From the NCBI GenBank assembly GCA_907165135.1, contig CAJRAX010000012.1:1-35216 (forward strand): a DNA stretch of 35,216 bases, in the 5' to 3' direction. Below the pieces are notes generated by a model. It saw nothing but the letters and a program-made list of their open reading frames with translations. It had not been told where the DNA came from and made no database searches. This DNA comes from Oikopleura dioica. Lineage: Eukaryota > Chordata > Appendicularia > Copelata > Oikopleuridae. Positions 9,366 to 19,059 of the stretch are shown in pieces (within the stretch, counting starts at the first letter, position 1; each line of letters begins with the position of its first letter). Position numbers and translations under genes: made by a program.

Positions 9366-12365
9366 TTAACCATTTGTTGATGGATGTCTCGGTGGTGTAA
9401 AATGGGGCTCAATCGAATTTTCTTTCATAAATTTTTCCATTTCAGAATGCTCTCGAGCATTATCTAGAATAACCTTTTTTGGGAAATAAGGATTTTTGAA
9501 AATAATGCTCTTAAATTTTCCAAGAAGATATTTTGAATCTCGAGATTTAAGCGGTTCACAATAGCCAAATTTAGAGAAAAAATCAATCATAACTAAAACA
9601 TATTTATTTCCAAAATCAGTTGGAGGAAGCGTGATAAGGTCAAATCCAAAAACTTCGAAGGGTCCGTCTGGAGTTTTGAATGATAATATTGGAGCTTTAT
9701 TGGGATGAAAATTAGGCTTATCTTTCTGGCAAAACGGGCAAGTTTTTATAAATTCTTTTATACCATTACGCATTCGCGGCCAAATATATTTCATTGAAAT
9801 TTTTGCAAAAACTTGGTCGATTCCTGCGTGGCAATAGTCATGATAATTTTTTATTATTTCATTTTCGATATCCTTCGGCACGAGAACGCGACGATTATTA
9901 AATTCGTCAATGTAGGCTATTTCTCCACTTTCCAAAAAGGTCAATTTATCTCTCAAAAACGAATAAAAATTTATGTCCCCTTTGGGATTATTTGGCCATC
10001 TATCAATTTGCACGTATTTTCGAATTTCACTAAGTGTTGGGTCTAATTTTTGGATTTCACAAAATTTTTCTTGGGAAATTTGAATCGAATTAAGACTGAC
10101 CTTATGTGAATTATTTCTACTCAAACAATCGCTAATTTTCATTTTTGATGAAGATTTTTGAATAGTTCGAAAGCAGAATCCCTGAATTTCAGTAATCCAT
10201 CTAGCAATTTTTTGATTATTTGTCCTAAGCGATCTTATATATTTTATATTCGAATTGTCTGTTATCCAGTCGAATTCCGTATAAGAGAAATAAACAGCCC
10301 ATTTTGTCATACAAGTTTTTGCAGAGTATAATTCCTTTTCGATAATTGTGTACTTTGACTGTGTTTCATTAAAATTTCCACTATTATAACCAACAGGGAC
10401 CAAACAATCTGTAGAATGATGATGATTCTCGTCCCGACATTTTTGATCACAAATATACAGTACTCCGCCGTAGCCAAGAGAGGATGCATCTGTTTCTAAA
10501 ACAAAAACGCCTTGATCGGCTGGGGGAATTCTCAACTTCATTGCATTATTGCAAATTATTTCTTTGAGTTGTAAAAATGCTTGGGTGGCCTCATTCGTCC
10601 AGCAGAACGAATTTCTATATGTTTTTGTTATCGGTAATGCAATTGCCGCAAAATTTTTAATAAATCTTCTATGATAATTTAAAAGTCCAAAAAGACTTTG
10701 TGCACCTTCCTTAGACGTCGGGATTTTTAGGTTTTCAATCGCCTTGATTTTGTCTTTTGTTGGGGAAATTTCACCATTGGAAATAAAATAGCCGCAAAAA
10801 TTTACAGACCGCGTAAAAAACGAAGCTTTTCGTGAATGAATACGCAAATTATTAGCATCAAGAATCATGAAAAATTTCTTTAAATTTAATAAATGCTCCT
10901 CTTCCGTTTTGCTATGAACTAAAAGATCATCCATATAGGGTAAAATTGCTGTTTTATCTACCCCTTTCAAGGCTTGGTCAATGATTCGCATGAAAAAAGC
11001 GGGCGCATTGCGGCAGCCCATCGGCATTCTCAAAAATCTAAATTGGCCGTGTTCAGTCGTAAACGCTGTCTTGTTTTTCGACTCTTCAGTCAATTCTATT
11101 TGATGAAAGCCTTTGATGAGATCGACCGAACTAAAAATTTTGCTATTCTCCAAATAAGATAGTGAGTCTTCTAAATTTGGCAAGGGATGATGAATTTGTA
11201 TTGTTGCATCGTTAAGCTTTCGAAAATCAATTACGAGGCGCCATCGCCCGTCTTTTTTTCTGACCAATATTGCAGGGCTATTCCAGGGGCTCGTACATTT
11301 TTCGATTATTTTATTCCCCGTAAATTTATCCAAAATATTTTTCCATTCCCGACGCAAACTAAATGGTTGTCTATAAGGCTGTGAAGAAATCGGGCACTGT
11401 GTATTTGTATCAATTGAAAATTTTTCAATAGAACACGCAGGAAGGGGATCATCATCATCAAGAAATAAATGTGTAACAATGTCTAAAAGGGCGTAAAAAT
11501 CTTTTTCTACTTCTGGCGAGTTAATTTTACCGACTGAGATATTTTCCATATTTTTATTATTTGTGTTTTTGATTTGGGCAATTTCGACTATTTCATGTAA
11601 TTTAGCAAAAACTGTTCCAGCTGGAATACGAATTGTTGTGTCTGTTGGATTAATAACGAGTAACCGAAAAATTGGGGAGTCTTTATCAACAATTTGTAAA
11701 CTTGGAATAAGTTGCAGTTTTGAATTTCCGAGATTTGAATTTTCAAACGAGAGACTCATAGTTTTATTGAAATTTTTAACCGAAAGATCAATTAATCTTT
11801 CTGATTTTCCTCTGAAGGAAAACGTTTCTGTTGAGAATGCGTCATATTCTTCAATCGACTCATTTCTTAAATTATCAGTAGCATTTTCATCCGAACTAAT
11901 TAAATTAAGATTCGCGAACCGTTCAACCGGGCCTGCTTGAATCAATTTTTTACGATGAAGATTTATCAAAATTTCATTATCAAGAATCGCTGGCACTCCC
12001 AAAATAGGGCTAAGGTTATCCGAGACCACATAAAACCAGGACTTCCCCCAGGAAACATTTTCAATAATAAATTCGGTTTCGATTTTGCCAAAAATTTCAA
12101 TTTTTCCGCCGGTATAATTAACCGCCTCCATTTTTGTTTTTTCAATTTTTTTGTTTTTTGGAACATATTTTTTACAAATACAATTTAATTGTGAGCCTGT
12201 GTCAAGTAAAAAACGTACATGTGAATCAAAAATTTTAGCATTTACAAAAAATTGCTCGCCAATTTTATTTACAGAAATTTTCGGGATTGAAATTTGACCA
12301 GAATTTGTCCCGAAATTTAGTTTTTTTGCTCGACAGATCCCTGTTTCTCCCGACGCTTCAAACAA
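9366..12365 (-). pseudogene. pol: Pol 5' part: protease, reverse transcriptase, RNase H, integrase (truncated by stop)
   Basis: A 999-codon open frame. It has an aspartic protease with DTGS at 55-58, and reverse transcriptase at about 320-500 with WNSP, VIDFRKLN, FSSVDLIKGFHQ, the RMPMG turn and catalytic YMDD at 477-480. RNase H follows at about 620-750 with acidic residues D626, E678, D703 and D746. The integrase has an HHCC zinc finger (H842, H846, C876, C879) and D909 and D968 of the DDE triad. The frame stops at TAA (9366-9368), two codons before the expected catalytic Glu, in a frame otherwise open to 7707. Pol lies in the -1 frame relative to the end of gag and overlaps it by about 48 nt, so no AUG of its own is needed. 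The named start is only the first in-frame TTG after the overlap. Full catalytic motifs elsewhere suggest recent inactivation, or a sequencing error. Confidence 0.93.
12279..12326 (-). promoter_or_regulatory. -1 ribosomal frameshift signal, element 1 gag-pol
   Basis: In element sense the gag frame reads CAA AAA AAC TAA, so a canonical A_AAA_AAC heptamer (12320-12326) directly precedes the gag stop. After a 4-nt spacer comes TTTCGGGA (12308-12315). It pairs perfectly with TCCCGAAA (12279-12286). Inside, AAATT pairs with AATTT around loop CTGGTCA. Pol is open in exactly the -1 frame. The heptamer type is known from MMTV and other retroviruses. Confidence 0.82.
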
Positions 12366-13369
12366 TTTCTAGAAATGTGACCAAACCCATCACATTCAAA
12401 ACATTTAATCTTAGGGCAACGCGGTTTAGTATGACCCCATTGATTACAATTACGACAGAAAGGGCTGCTCTGGGGAGTCTGGGGATATCCAAATGGATAT
12501 GGGGGGAATTGCCGAGGGCGTTTGGGGCACGGGCTTATTTGTGATCTCCCTCTTTTCAATTTCGAGCTTTGCTACAGTCGCAGTCAACTGTTTGATCATG
12601 TCTGAGAGCTCTGAATTTTTGCGCTCATAATTAGCTTCCATTTGAGCGAGTCTTGAGTCAAGAATTTCACTTGTCTGATCGACAAAAGAGGCTAAATTCG
12701 TTTCAATCGAGGAAACACTGACACTCAAGAACCGCTCTCTGGAATCCAAAAAATCAGCAACTTCCTGAGCACTCTTTCTGTTATACCCATGATCTCGAAG
12801 AAATGACTTGTTGGCCGGTTCCAAACTTTTCATAAAATGAGCATCTGTTATAAACGAAACAGCGTCTGGTTTATCAGAAATAATTCCTGCAACCGTACGA
12901 ATTCTCGTCAAATAAGAACCGAATTTTTCATTCATTTCGGACCGACGAGCCATATTTTCGAGTTCATTTTGGGCCCGCTCCCGCTTCTCGTCCTCAGTTT
13001 CCTTGCCAAAAATAGTCTCTAAAAATTCAAAGGCCTTTTTCTCGGTCTCTAAATTTGCCATTTCCCGCCCGTGATTGCAAATAAAATCATGAGAGCAATT
13101 ATTCCGAATACAGTCAACCGCCTGTCTTTCAAAAGCTTTTTCTAATTCAGCCCGATCGGACTCACGGTTATGATCTTGAATTGATTTTAAAAACAATTTT
13201 TCATGGCCGAAATTTTGTCAATCAAATTATTTTTAGAAATTTGAAATTCATAAGAAAGCATTTTTGGCCGAAAATGTTGCCGAGAATTGAGGGAAGGGAA
13301 TGGGGCAAAGAGAAAATCTTCGGGCCATTTTGTTACCTTGAAATTGGAGTCGCCGCTAGTGGTCACCAT
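12317..13369 (-). pseudogene. gag: Gag with two CCHC zinc knuckles, frame-disrupted
   Basis: The Gag start ATG spans the LTR/PBS boundary: its A is the last LTR base (13369). The frame runs to a stop at 13187-13189. Similarity to the Gag at 16384-17650 then continues in a second frame (13196 to about 12550), which holds a capsid-like helical region and coiled-coil-like stretches (LEKAFERQAVDCIRNNC, KSLEPANKSFLRDHG). The original frame resumes at about 12559 with a Pro-rich segment and two CX2CX4HX4C knuckles (CRNC..H..C, CFEC..H..C), ending in TAA at 12317-12319. Because the first and third segments share a frame, two compensating indels are implied, near 13190 (a T/A homopolymer area) and near 12540-12559. 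The product would form particles and bind genomic RNA. Confidence 0.87.
13361..13368 (-). other. Primer-binding site candidate (element 1)
   Basis: TGGTGACC follows the last LTR base directly in element sense. TGGTGACC complements the last 8 nt of eukaryotic tRNA-Trp including CCA, the primer reported for CsRn1-like gypsy elements. The match does not extend further (ACTAGCGG follows), so tRNA-Trp is a suggestion only. Confidence 0.6.
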
Positions 13370-13971
13370 GATGCCAATTACTCTAATTTATGACTCTCTA
13401 ATCTAACTGCGTCTTGCAAAGGATGAGGCCTTAAAATACGAAATGTGGCTTTATTATTTTAGTTATGAAGAGAGTGAAATTGCAATACAAATTTTTCAGA
13501 ATTGCAAATTTTGCAGGTGCAAATATTTCCAAATAAGGCATTTCGCGCATTTCGCGCATATGTTTTTCTTTTCAATAATGACGCGGCGCTTTCGCGCCAT
13601 TGTTATTTTCTTTTCATCAAATTGGTCGCAATCGCCACGCTCGTAATTATTGTTTTTTCTTGGTCAAAGAGACGAATTGTTTCATCAAAAATAATTACCA
13701 GTCAGAAAGAATAAATTGAACACTAGAAATTTAAATAAAACCGCCGAAACGGGTGGCTAAGGTGCCTTTAGAGAATGTGAAATAACGCGTACGTTATAAA
13801 TGAGAAATAAAGATTTTGATGAACTCATGCTATCCAAAGATTTGGCTCCATAAATCTTCAGTTCGTTTAACTAGTGATTTTCATGCAAAATCAACCTAAT
13901 TGGCGAAATTCGGGCCGTGAGTGGAAGGATTCAATTTTTATCTTTTATGTTCTTTTTCGCTATTCTTATCA
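13369..13971 (-). repeat. Element 1 5' LTR (internally deleted, 603 bp)
   Basis: Matches the 3' LTR at both ends. It jumps at 13670/13671 from the equivalent of 6874 to that of 7331, losing 456 bp. The break lies at a shared AAG. Paired LTRs are identical at insertion, so this deletion probably came later. Confidence 0.94.
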
Positions 13972-14377
13972 ATCATCTAAAAACGCCAAAAAACGCATCA
14001 GAATATTTTTGCGATGAAAATGAACTCAACATCATCTAAAATTGCCAAAAAACGCATTAGAATATTTTTTCGATGAAAATGAACTCAACATCATCTAAAA
14101 ACGCCAAAAAACGCATCAGAATATTTTTTCGATGAAAATGAACTTAACATCATCTAAAAACGCCAGAAAACGCATCAGAATATTTTTTCGATGAAAATGA
14201 ACTCAACATCATCTAGAAACGCCAAAAAACGCATCAGAATATTTTTTCGATGAAAATGAGTTCAACATCATCTAAAAACGCCAAAAAACGCATCAGAATA
14301 TTTTTTCGATTAAAATGTACTCAACATCATCTAAAAACGCCGAAAAACGCATCAGAATATTTTTGCGATGAAAATGA
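13972..14377 (+). repeat. 59-bp satellite, forward orientation, right of element 1
   Basis: Starts with the right target duplication ATCAT (13972-13976), resuming the monomer interrupted at 6573. About seven monomers follow. They end at a sharp inversion at about 14378 (GCGATGAAAATGAAATTTTT). Confidence 0.95.
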
Positions 14378-15228
14378 AATTTTTGGCGTTTTTAGATGAT
14401 GTTGAGTTCATTTTCATCGAGAAAAGATTCTGATGCGTTTTTTGGCGTTTTAAGATGATGTTGAGTTCATTTTCATTGAAAAAATATTCTGATGCGTTTT
14501 TTGGCGTTTTTAGATGATAAGAGTTCATTTTCATCGAAAAAATATTCTGATGCGTTTTTGGCGTTTTTAGATGATGTTGAGTTCATTTTCATCGAAAAAA
14601 TATTCTGATGCGTTTTTTGGCGTTTTTAGATGATGTTGAGTTCATTAACATCGGAAAAATATTCTGATGCATTTTTGGCGTTTTTAGATGATGTTGAGTT
14701 CATTTTCATCGAAAAATATTCTGATGCGTTTTTTGGCGTTTTTAAAATAATGTTGAGTTCATTTTCATCGAAAATATATTCTGATGCGTTTTATGGCCTT
14801 TTAAGATGATGTTGAGTTCATTTTCATCGAAAAAATATTCTGATGCGTTTTTTGACGTTTTTAGATAATGTTGAGTTCATTTTCATTAAAAAAATATTCT
14901 GATGCGTTTTTTGGCGTTTTTAGATGATGTTGAGTTCATTTTTATCGAAAAATATTCTGATGCGTTTTTTGGCGTTTTTAGATGATGTTGAGTTCATTTT
15001 AATCGAAAAAATATTCTGATGCGTTTTCTGGCGCTTTTAGATGATGTTGAGTTCATTTTCATCGAAAAAATATTCTGATGCGTTTTTTGGCGTTTTTAGA
15101 TGATGTTGAGTTCATTCTCATCGAAAAAATATTCTGATGCGTTTTTCGGCGTTTTTAGATGATGTTGAGTTCATTTTCATCGAAAAAATATTCTGATGCG
15201 TTTTTCGGCCTTTTAAGATGATGTTGAG
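14378..15228 (-). repeat. 59-bp satellite, reverse orientation, up to element 2
   Basis: About 15 reverse monomers. Their variant order (GAGAAAAGATT, CATTGAAAA, ACATCGG then GCATTT, AAAATAATG with AAATATATT, TTATGGCC, GATAATG with CATTAAAA) matches, inverted, the forward array running left from 2700. The array ends in TTGAG (15224-15228), the left target duplication of the next element. Confidence 0.95.
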
Positions 15229-16002
15229 TGATACCTAATATGAAAAAAAAATAATATACTGAATCGCCAAATCACGGCCAAAATAAAAAATTATGCATGA
15301 TTTCACAAGCTTACATTAAATGCTAATCAAGTTGATTAGGCCTCGTCAAAAATCAAGAAAAAATATGGCAAACCAAAAAAAAATAGAAAAAATAAAGGTT
15401 TGATGATTAGACTGAGGGTAATTTCTAGCATGAGAACGCTAGAAAAATTGTTAACAGTATTTGCACGTACGCGTGTGTTCACATATTTCTAGGCACATTA
15501 GCCAGCCCTTTTGATATTTTACGATTCAAAAGGTTTTATTATTAATCCCTTTTAGGTTTAAAATTATTTACGCATGAATTTATCTCACGATCTTCAAAAT
15601 CAACTATCCTTACAATATTCTTGTTTTTTCTTTATTTATTTGCTTTCAAAATAAGTTGACTGTACTTGGACGACAAATCTTTTTGGACGCCGTTGGAAGA
15701 CTCCTTCTTACTGTTGAGCTTCCCGTAAGGGCTGAACGCTAAGTAGCCGCGGGCAGAATATCCCGAACCGGCAAAAAGCGTTTATAAGCGCTCACAGGTA
15801 ATCGAACTCGCCGAGGACCGGTTACTGCTTTTCTAGGAAACTGACCATTTTCGACATTGCAGTTACACGTGCGCGTGACGCCGACCCGACAAGAACGACA
15901 ACGACGACATCTACTACTACGACAACGACGACGGAAACCCTGCCTGGACCGACAATGGAATTCTGACAACAACAACGACTAATGCCCTGGAATTTGTCGA
16001 GA

Positions 16003-16052
16003 CTTGTAATAAAACAGTGGGTCACATAGTGAGAAAGCTGTTTTATTACAAG
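16003..16052 (+). promoter_or_regulatory. Hairpin enclosing AATAAA in element 2 LTR
   Basis: CTTGTAATAAAACAG (16003-16017) is perfectly complementary to CTGTTTTATTACAAG (16038-16052), with a 20-nt loop. AATAAA at 16008-16013 lies in the 5' arm. An identical hairpin occurs at 19665-19714. It resembles the way lentiviral LTRs fold their poly(A) signal in a hairpin; function here is inferred. Confidence 0.6.
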
Positions 16053-16111
16053 TTTTGGCAAAAAGCGCCACCTATGGCGAATTGATAAAAATAGGAATTT
16101 TTCAAAAATAT

Positions 16112-16149
16112 CGTAACATATTATATAATTATCTGAAATTGATGTTACG
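16112..16149 (+). promoter_or_regulatory. Inverted repeat around a TATA-like sequence (element 2 LTR)
   Basis: CGTAACAT (16112-16119) and ATGTTACG (16142-16149) are exact inverted repeats flanking ATTATATAATTAT. This may be promoter architecture or a chance palindrome in A+T-rich DNA. Confidence 0.35.
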
Positions 16150-16180
16150 AACACAGATGATGAAAGTTTGCCGATAACGC

Positions 16181-16190
16181 CTTACGTAAG
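16181..16190. promoter_or_regulatory. CTTACGTAAG palindrome with bZIP-type core TTACGTAA
   Basis: A perfect 10-bp palindrome, repeated in the 3' LTR at 19844-19853. TTACGTAA is the known PAR/E4BP4-type bZIP consensus. No other evidence of binding. Confidence 0.4.
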
Positions 16191-16383
16191 AAGCCACAAT
16201 GGCCGAAATGGCCCCATTTACGAAAACAATAGAAAAATCCGGAACCAACCGGTTTCCGAAATGGAACTTTTCAAAATTTGAAATTTCAAAAATCATTCTC
16301 GATTATCAATAAAACCACCACCAGCTTATTTTATTTTTCGTGTTCTTTGCAAGGATTTTAGCAAGCCGCAATTTGTATCAGTG

Positions 16384-17650
16384 ATGACCACAGAGACCGA
16401 ATCCACAGAGGCGAAGCCGATTATAATGGCAGAAAGTAAGTCAGCTCCATTTCCCGAGGAAATTTTGATGGCCAGTCTGTCCCCTTTATCTGGATCTCAG
16501 TTGATTTCACCGTCCAGTCAGTTGTATCAGTTCCAATTGAATATGAGTATTTTAGAGGATAGGTTGTGTCAATTTAGCGCTCTTTTTGAAAGAAGTCTGA
16601 AGGACTTTTCTCGAACGGAGGACTCAGATTTAAAGGCTCAATTTGAGCGAAAGCTTTTAAATTGTATTCGTAGTTCTTGCTCTGAAGAATTTCTAGTGCA
16701 ATATGGCCGGGACTTAGCCAATGAAACTTGTTACAAAAAGGCTCTTGAGCTTTTGAGGGAGATTTTTTGGGGAGGAAAGCGAATCTGACAGAAAAGCGCG
16801 AGCGACGGATGAATTCGAAAATTTGGTCCGAAGGACCGATTTGAATGAAATATTCGTTTCATTCTTGAGAAGAATTAAATCGCTTGCGCGACAGATTGAT
16901 AACCGTAAAGACGCGGTTGATTTTTTGGTCGAAAATAAGTTTAAAAAATTTCTTGAGCCCGCAAATTTGAGTTTTTTACGCGATCATAAAATGCAAAACT
17001 CGAGCGCAGAAAAAATCGCTGAATTTTTAGACGAACGGGAAAGACATTGTCTGGCCCAAGTTTCAGCGGTTAACACTGATCGAATGAATTCATTTATTGA
17101 TCAAACTTCGGAAATGTTATCTAAGCAACTGGAAGCATTTAATGAGAGTAATAAAAAGAGTCAAGAGGCTCATGAAAAGAAAAATGAGGAACTTTCGAAG
17201 GCCCTCAAAGATTTGACAGCGACTGTGAACGAATTGAAGTTAGAAAAACAGAAAAATTCTGATAACAATTCTATCACGAAGCAACCTTTTTCGCGAGAGC
17301 AAAATTATCGTCAGGGCGATTTTAATACTTTCCGAAATCCTCAGAATTTTCGTCAAGCAGGGTTTAGTCCTCCTCCAGGTTACCCTCAAAATTTTCAAAA
17401 TTTTCAAAATCTAGGAGCGCCCCGCAACTTTCAGATGCAACAGAGTCGCCCTGTTTTGTTTTGTTCTGAATGTGGTAAATTCGGGCACATGAAACGTAAT
17501 TGCCGATTTATCGAGTGCCATGGCTGTGGACAAAAAGGACACATTCAACGCTTTTGTCAGAGAAACAATAATTATGGTCAAAATAATAATCGAGATAATA
17601 GGAATTTCCCTCCCTTTTCGCGTGGTTCGGGAAACGGGTACTCGGGTTGA
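16384..17650 (+). pseudogene. gag: Gag with two CCHC zinc knuckles, one frameshift (element 2)
   Basis: ATG at 16384, just after the LTR, starts MTTETEST. The frame runs to 16788, but similarity moves to the next frame within a T6G4 run at 16763-16772 and continues from 16823 to TGA at 17648-17650. The N-terminal half aligns with element 1 Gag (LLNCIRSSCSEEF, EPANLSFLRDH). A charged coiled-coil-like segment (around KSQEAHEKKNEELSKALKDL) and an Asn/Gln/Phe-rich linker follow. Two CX2CX4HX4C knuckles (CSECGKFGHMKRNC, CHGCGQKGHIQRFC) and a Gly/Asn-rich tail end it. The single-base change in a homopolymer could be real or a consensus error. Confidence 0.9.
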
Positions 17651-17673
17651 GCTCTGGTCAAGCTTTCAATCCG
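17629..17673 (+). promoter_or_regulatory. -1 ribosomal frameshift signal, element 2 gag-pol
   Basis: G_GGA_AAC (17629-17635) lies in the gag frame, 12 nt before the gag TGA. After a 7-nt spacer, CGGGTTG (17643-17649) pairs with CAATCCG (17667-17673), including one G.U. An inner AGCT/AGCT stem closes loop CTGGTCA (17654-17660). The -1 frame is open through this region and encodes the pol N-terminal sequence related to element 1. This heptamer is used by several retroviruses. Confidence 0.8.
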
Positions 17674-19059
17674 AAAACTTTTGTTAGTTCTGTAAAAGTT
17701 TAGGTCGCCAACATTTTATTGATGCTCACATTTTTAACAAAAACGTAAAATTGATGATTGATACAGGCTCACAGATAAATCTTATTGGACGTGAGTATGT
17801 GCCTGATTCAGAAAAAATATACAAAAATGATTTAAAAATTTTCGCGTATAATAATACTATTGTTCCTGTTGTTGGATATATATTGACAGATTTAATTATT
17901 GATGGACAAAACTGGGGTCGCGCGCGATTCTATGTTGTTAATGATCGATTGAACTGTATTTTGGGAACTTCTTCAATCGAGGAGCTTGAACTTATTATTA
18001 ATCTTCATCGCAAGAGATTGATTAAAGGCGGTGCGATTGAACGATTTGCAAATATTTCTGAAATAACAGTAGAGCCAGACAAGGGTGAAAATGAACAGTT
18101 AGAGGGTATTCTTATGGATACTATTACTTTAAAACCAAGAACAGAACAATTAGTAGATTTACATGTTCGAAACATAAAAAACTGTCGTCATTATTTTTTG
18201 AAAACTCGTGTCTTAAAAACTGTAAATTAGAATTTCTCCCCTCCTTGCAAGAAGTCTCGCCTGATTCACCAATATTTCGCATATTGATTCTTAACATGAC
18301 GGATTCTTCAATAAAACTTGATAAAGGGACAAAACTAGAAGAGATTTTTGAAGTATGTAAAGTCGGTCAGATTAAAGAGGAAGCAGTTGAAGAAATTCTT
18401 CAAAATATAAAAGTTGGCCCGATTTCGAGTGAAAATAAGCCAAAATTTTTTGATCTTATGAAAGAGTTTTGCTATCTTTTATTAAAAGAAGGAGATTATA
18501 TACCGGAATGTTCAATTGCCGAATTCAATATAGATACCATTGATTCTGTCCCTTCTGTATCTCAGCCATATAGAACAGCCTTTGCGTTACGGCAAACTAT
18601 GTGGGATATTCTGAATAATTATTTGGAGAATAAAGTTATCGAGCCCTGTATATCAGTATGGAATTCTCCATGTTTGTTAGTAAGAAAAAAAGGTGGATCT
18701 TGGCGCCTCGTAGTTGACTACAGAAAATTGAATCAGAATACTCATCAGTTTCATTATCCGCTACCATCGCTTGAAGATTCTATTTCTTATATGCAAAATA
18801 GCAAAATATTTAGCGCATGCGATCTGTATAAGGGATTCCATCAGGTTCGAATTAGCCCGAAGTCTGCTGATAAAACGGCATTTTCAACTTAACACGGCCA
18901 ATTTAGATTTTTAAGAATGCCGATGGGTCTAAAAAATTCCCCTTGTTTTTTTATGCTTGTAATGGATAAGGCTCTTGAAAATATCCCAAAGTCAGCTGTC
19001 CTAGCTTACATGGATGATGTTTGTATTCATAGCGTTTTAGAGGCTGAACATTTAGTTAA
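17651..19059 (+). pseudogene. pol: Pol fragment: protease and N-terminal reverse transcriptase
   Basis: The pol frame opens in -1 relative to gag, shifts near the A4 run at 17694-17697, and then holds protease (IDTGSQ at about 17757-17774). It shifts again in the T6 run at 18194-18199. From there it encodes the reverse transcriptase N-terminal half: VWNSPCLLVRKK, VVDYRKLNQN, ACDLYKGFHQV, an in-frame TAA at 18890-18892, then RMPMGLKNSP and YMDD at 19007-19018. At 19060 the sequence becomes LTR, so the thumb, RNase H and integrase are absent. It cannot make functional polymerase, and the copy would need enzymes in trans. Confidence 0.93.

Larger units (their letters stand above)
6574..13971 (-). 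mobile_element. Ty3/gypsy-type LTR retrotransposon, near full length (element 1)
   Basis: A 7398-bp element on the minus strand. It has a left (3') LTR at 6574-7632, a right (5') LTR at 13369-13971, a primer-binding site beside the 5' LTR, gag, and then pol in the order protease, reverse transcriptase, RNase H, integrase. That order is typical of Ty3/gypsy. ATCAT is duplicated at 6569-6573 and 13972-13976, and both flanks are satellite. The overlapping parts of the LTRs differ by about four substitutions in 600 bp, so insertion was recent. Lesions are two frame changes in gag, one in-frame stop in integrase and a 456-bp deletion in the 5' LTR. No env gene is seen, but Pol has a long C-terminal extension. 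Confidence 0.96.
15229..16380 (+). repeat. Element 2 5' LTR (1152 bp)
   Basis: From TGATACC to GTATCA. It contains the conserved block at 15465-15507, a GAC/AAC trinucleotide-rich tract near 15895-15935, a 15-bp-arm hairpin with AATAAA (16003-16052), a CGTAACAT/ATGTTACG inverted repeat around a TATA-like sequence (16112-16149), a CTTACGTAAG palindrome (16181-16190) and a second AATAAA (16308-16313). Positions 15399-16380 are repeated at 19060-20043. Confidence 0.94.

Noticed and set aside
9366-9368. Alternative genetic code with TAA as sense codon (two in-frame TAA in pol copies)
   Set aside because: Only one such codon occurs in about 1500 codons of element 1 pol, normal CAA/CAG use is frequent, and both gag and pol end in TAA. 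Ordinary nonsense mutation fits better.
9813-12188. Plus-strand frames of 60-125 codons opposite element 1 pol
   Set aside because: Antisense shadows of the pol coding sequence.
15739-16154. Minus-strand Arg- or Val-rich frames in element 2 LTRs (also 19401-19768)
   Set aside because: Composition comes from the GAC/AAC trinucleotide tract; no supporting context.
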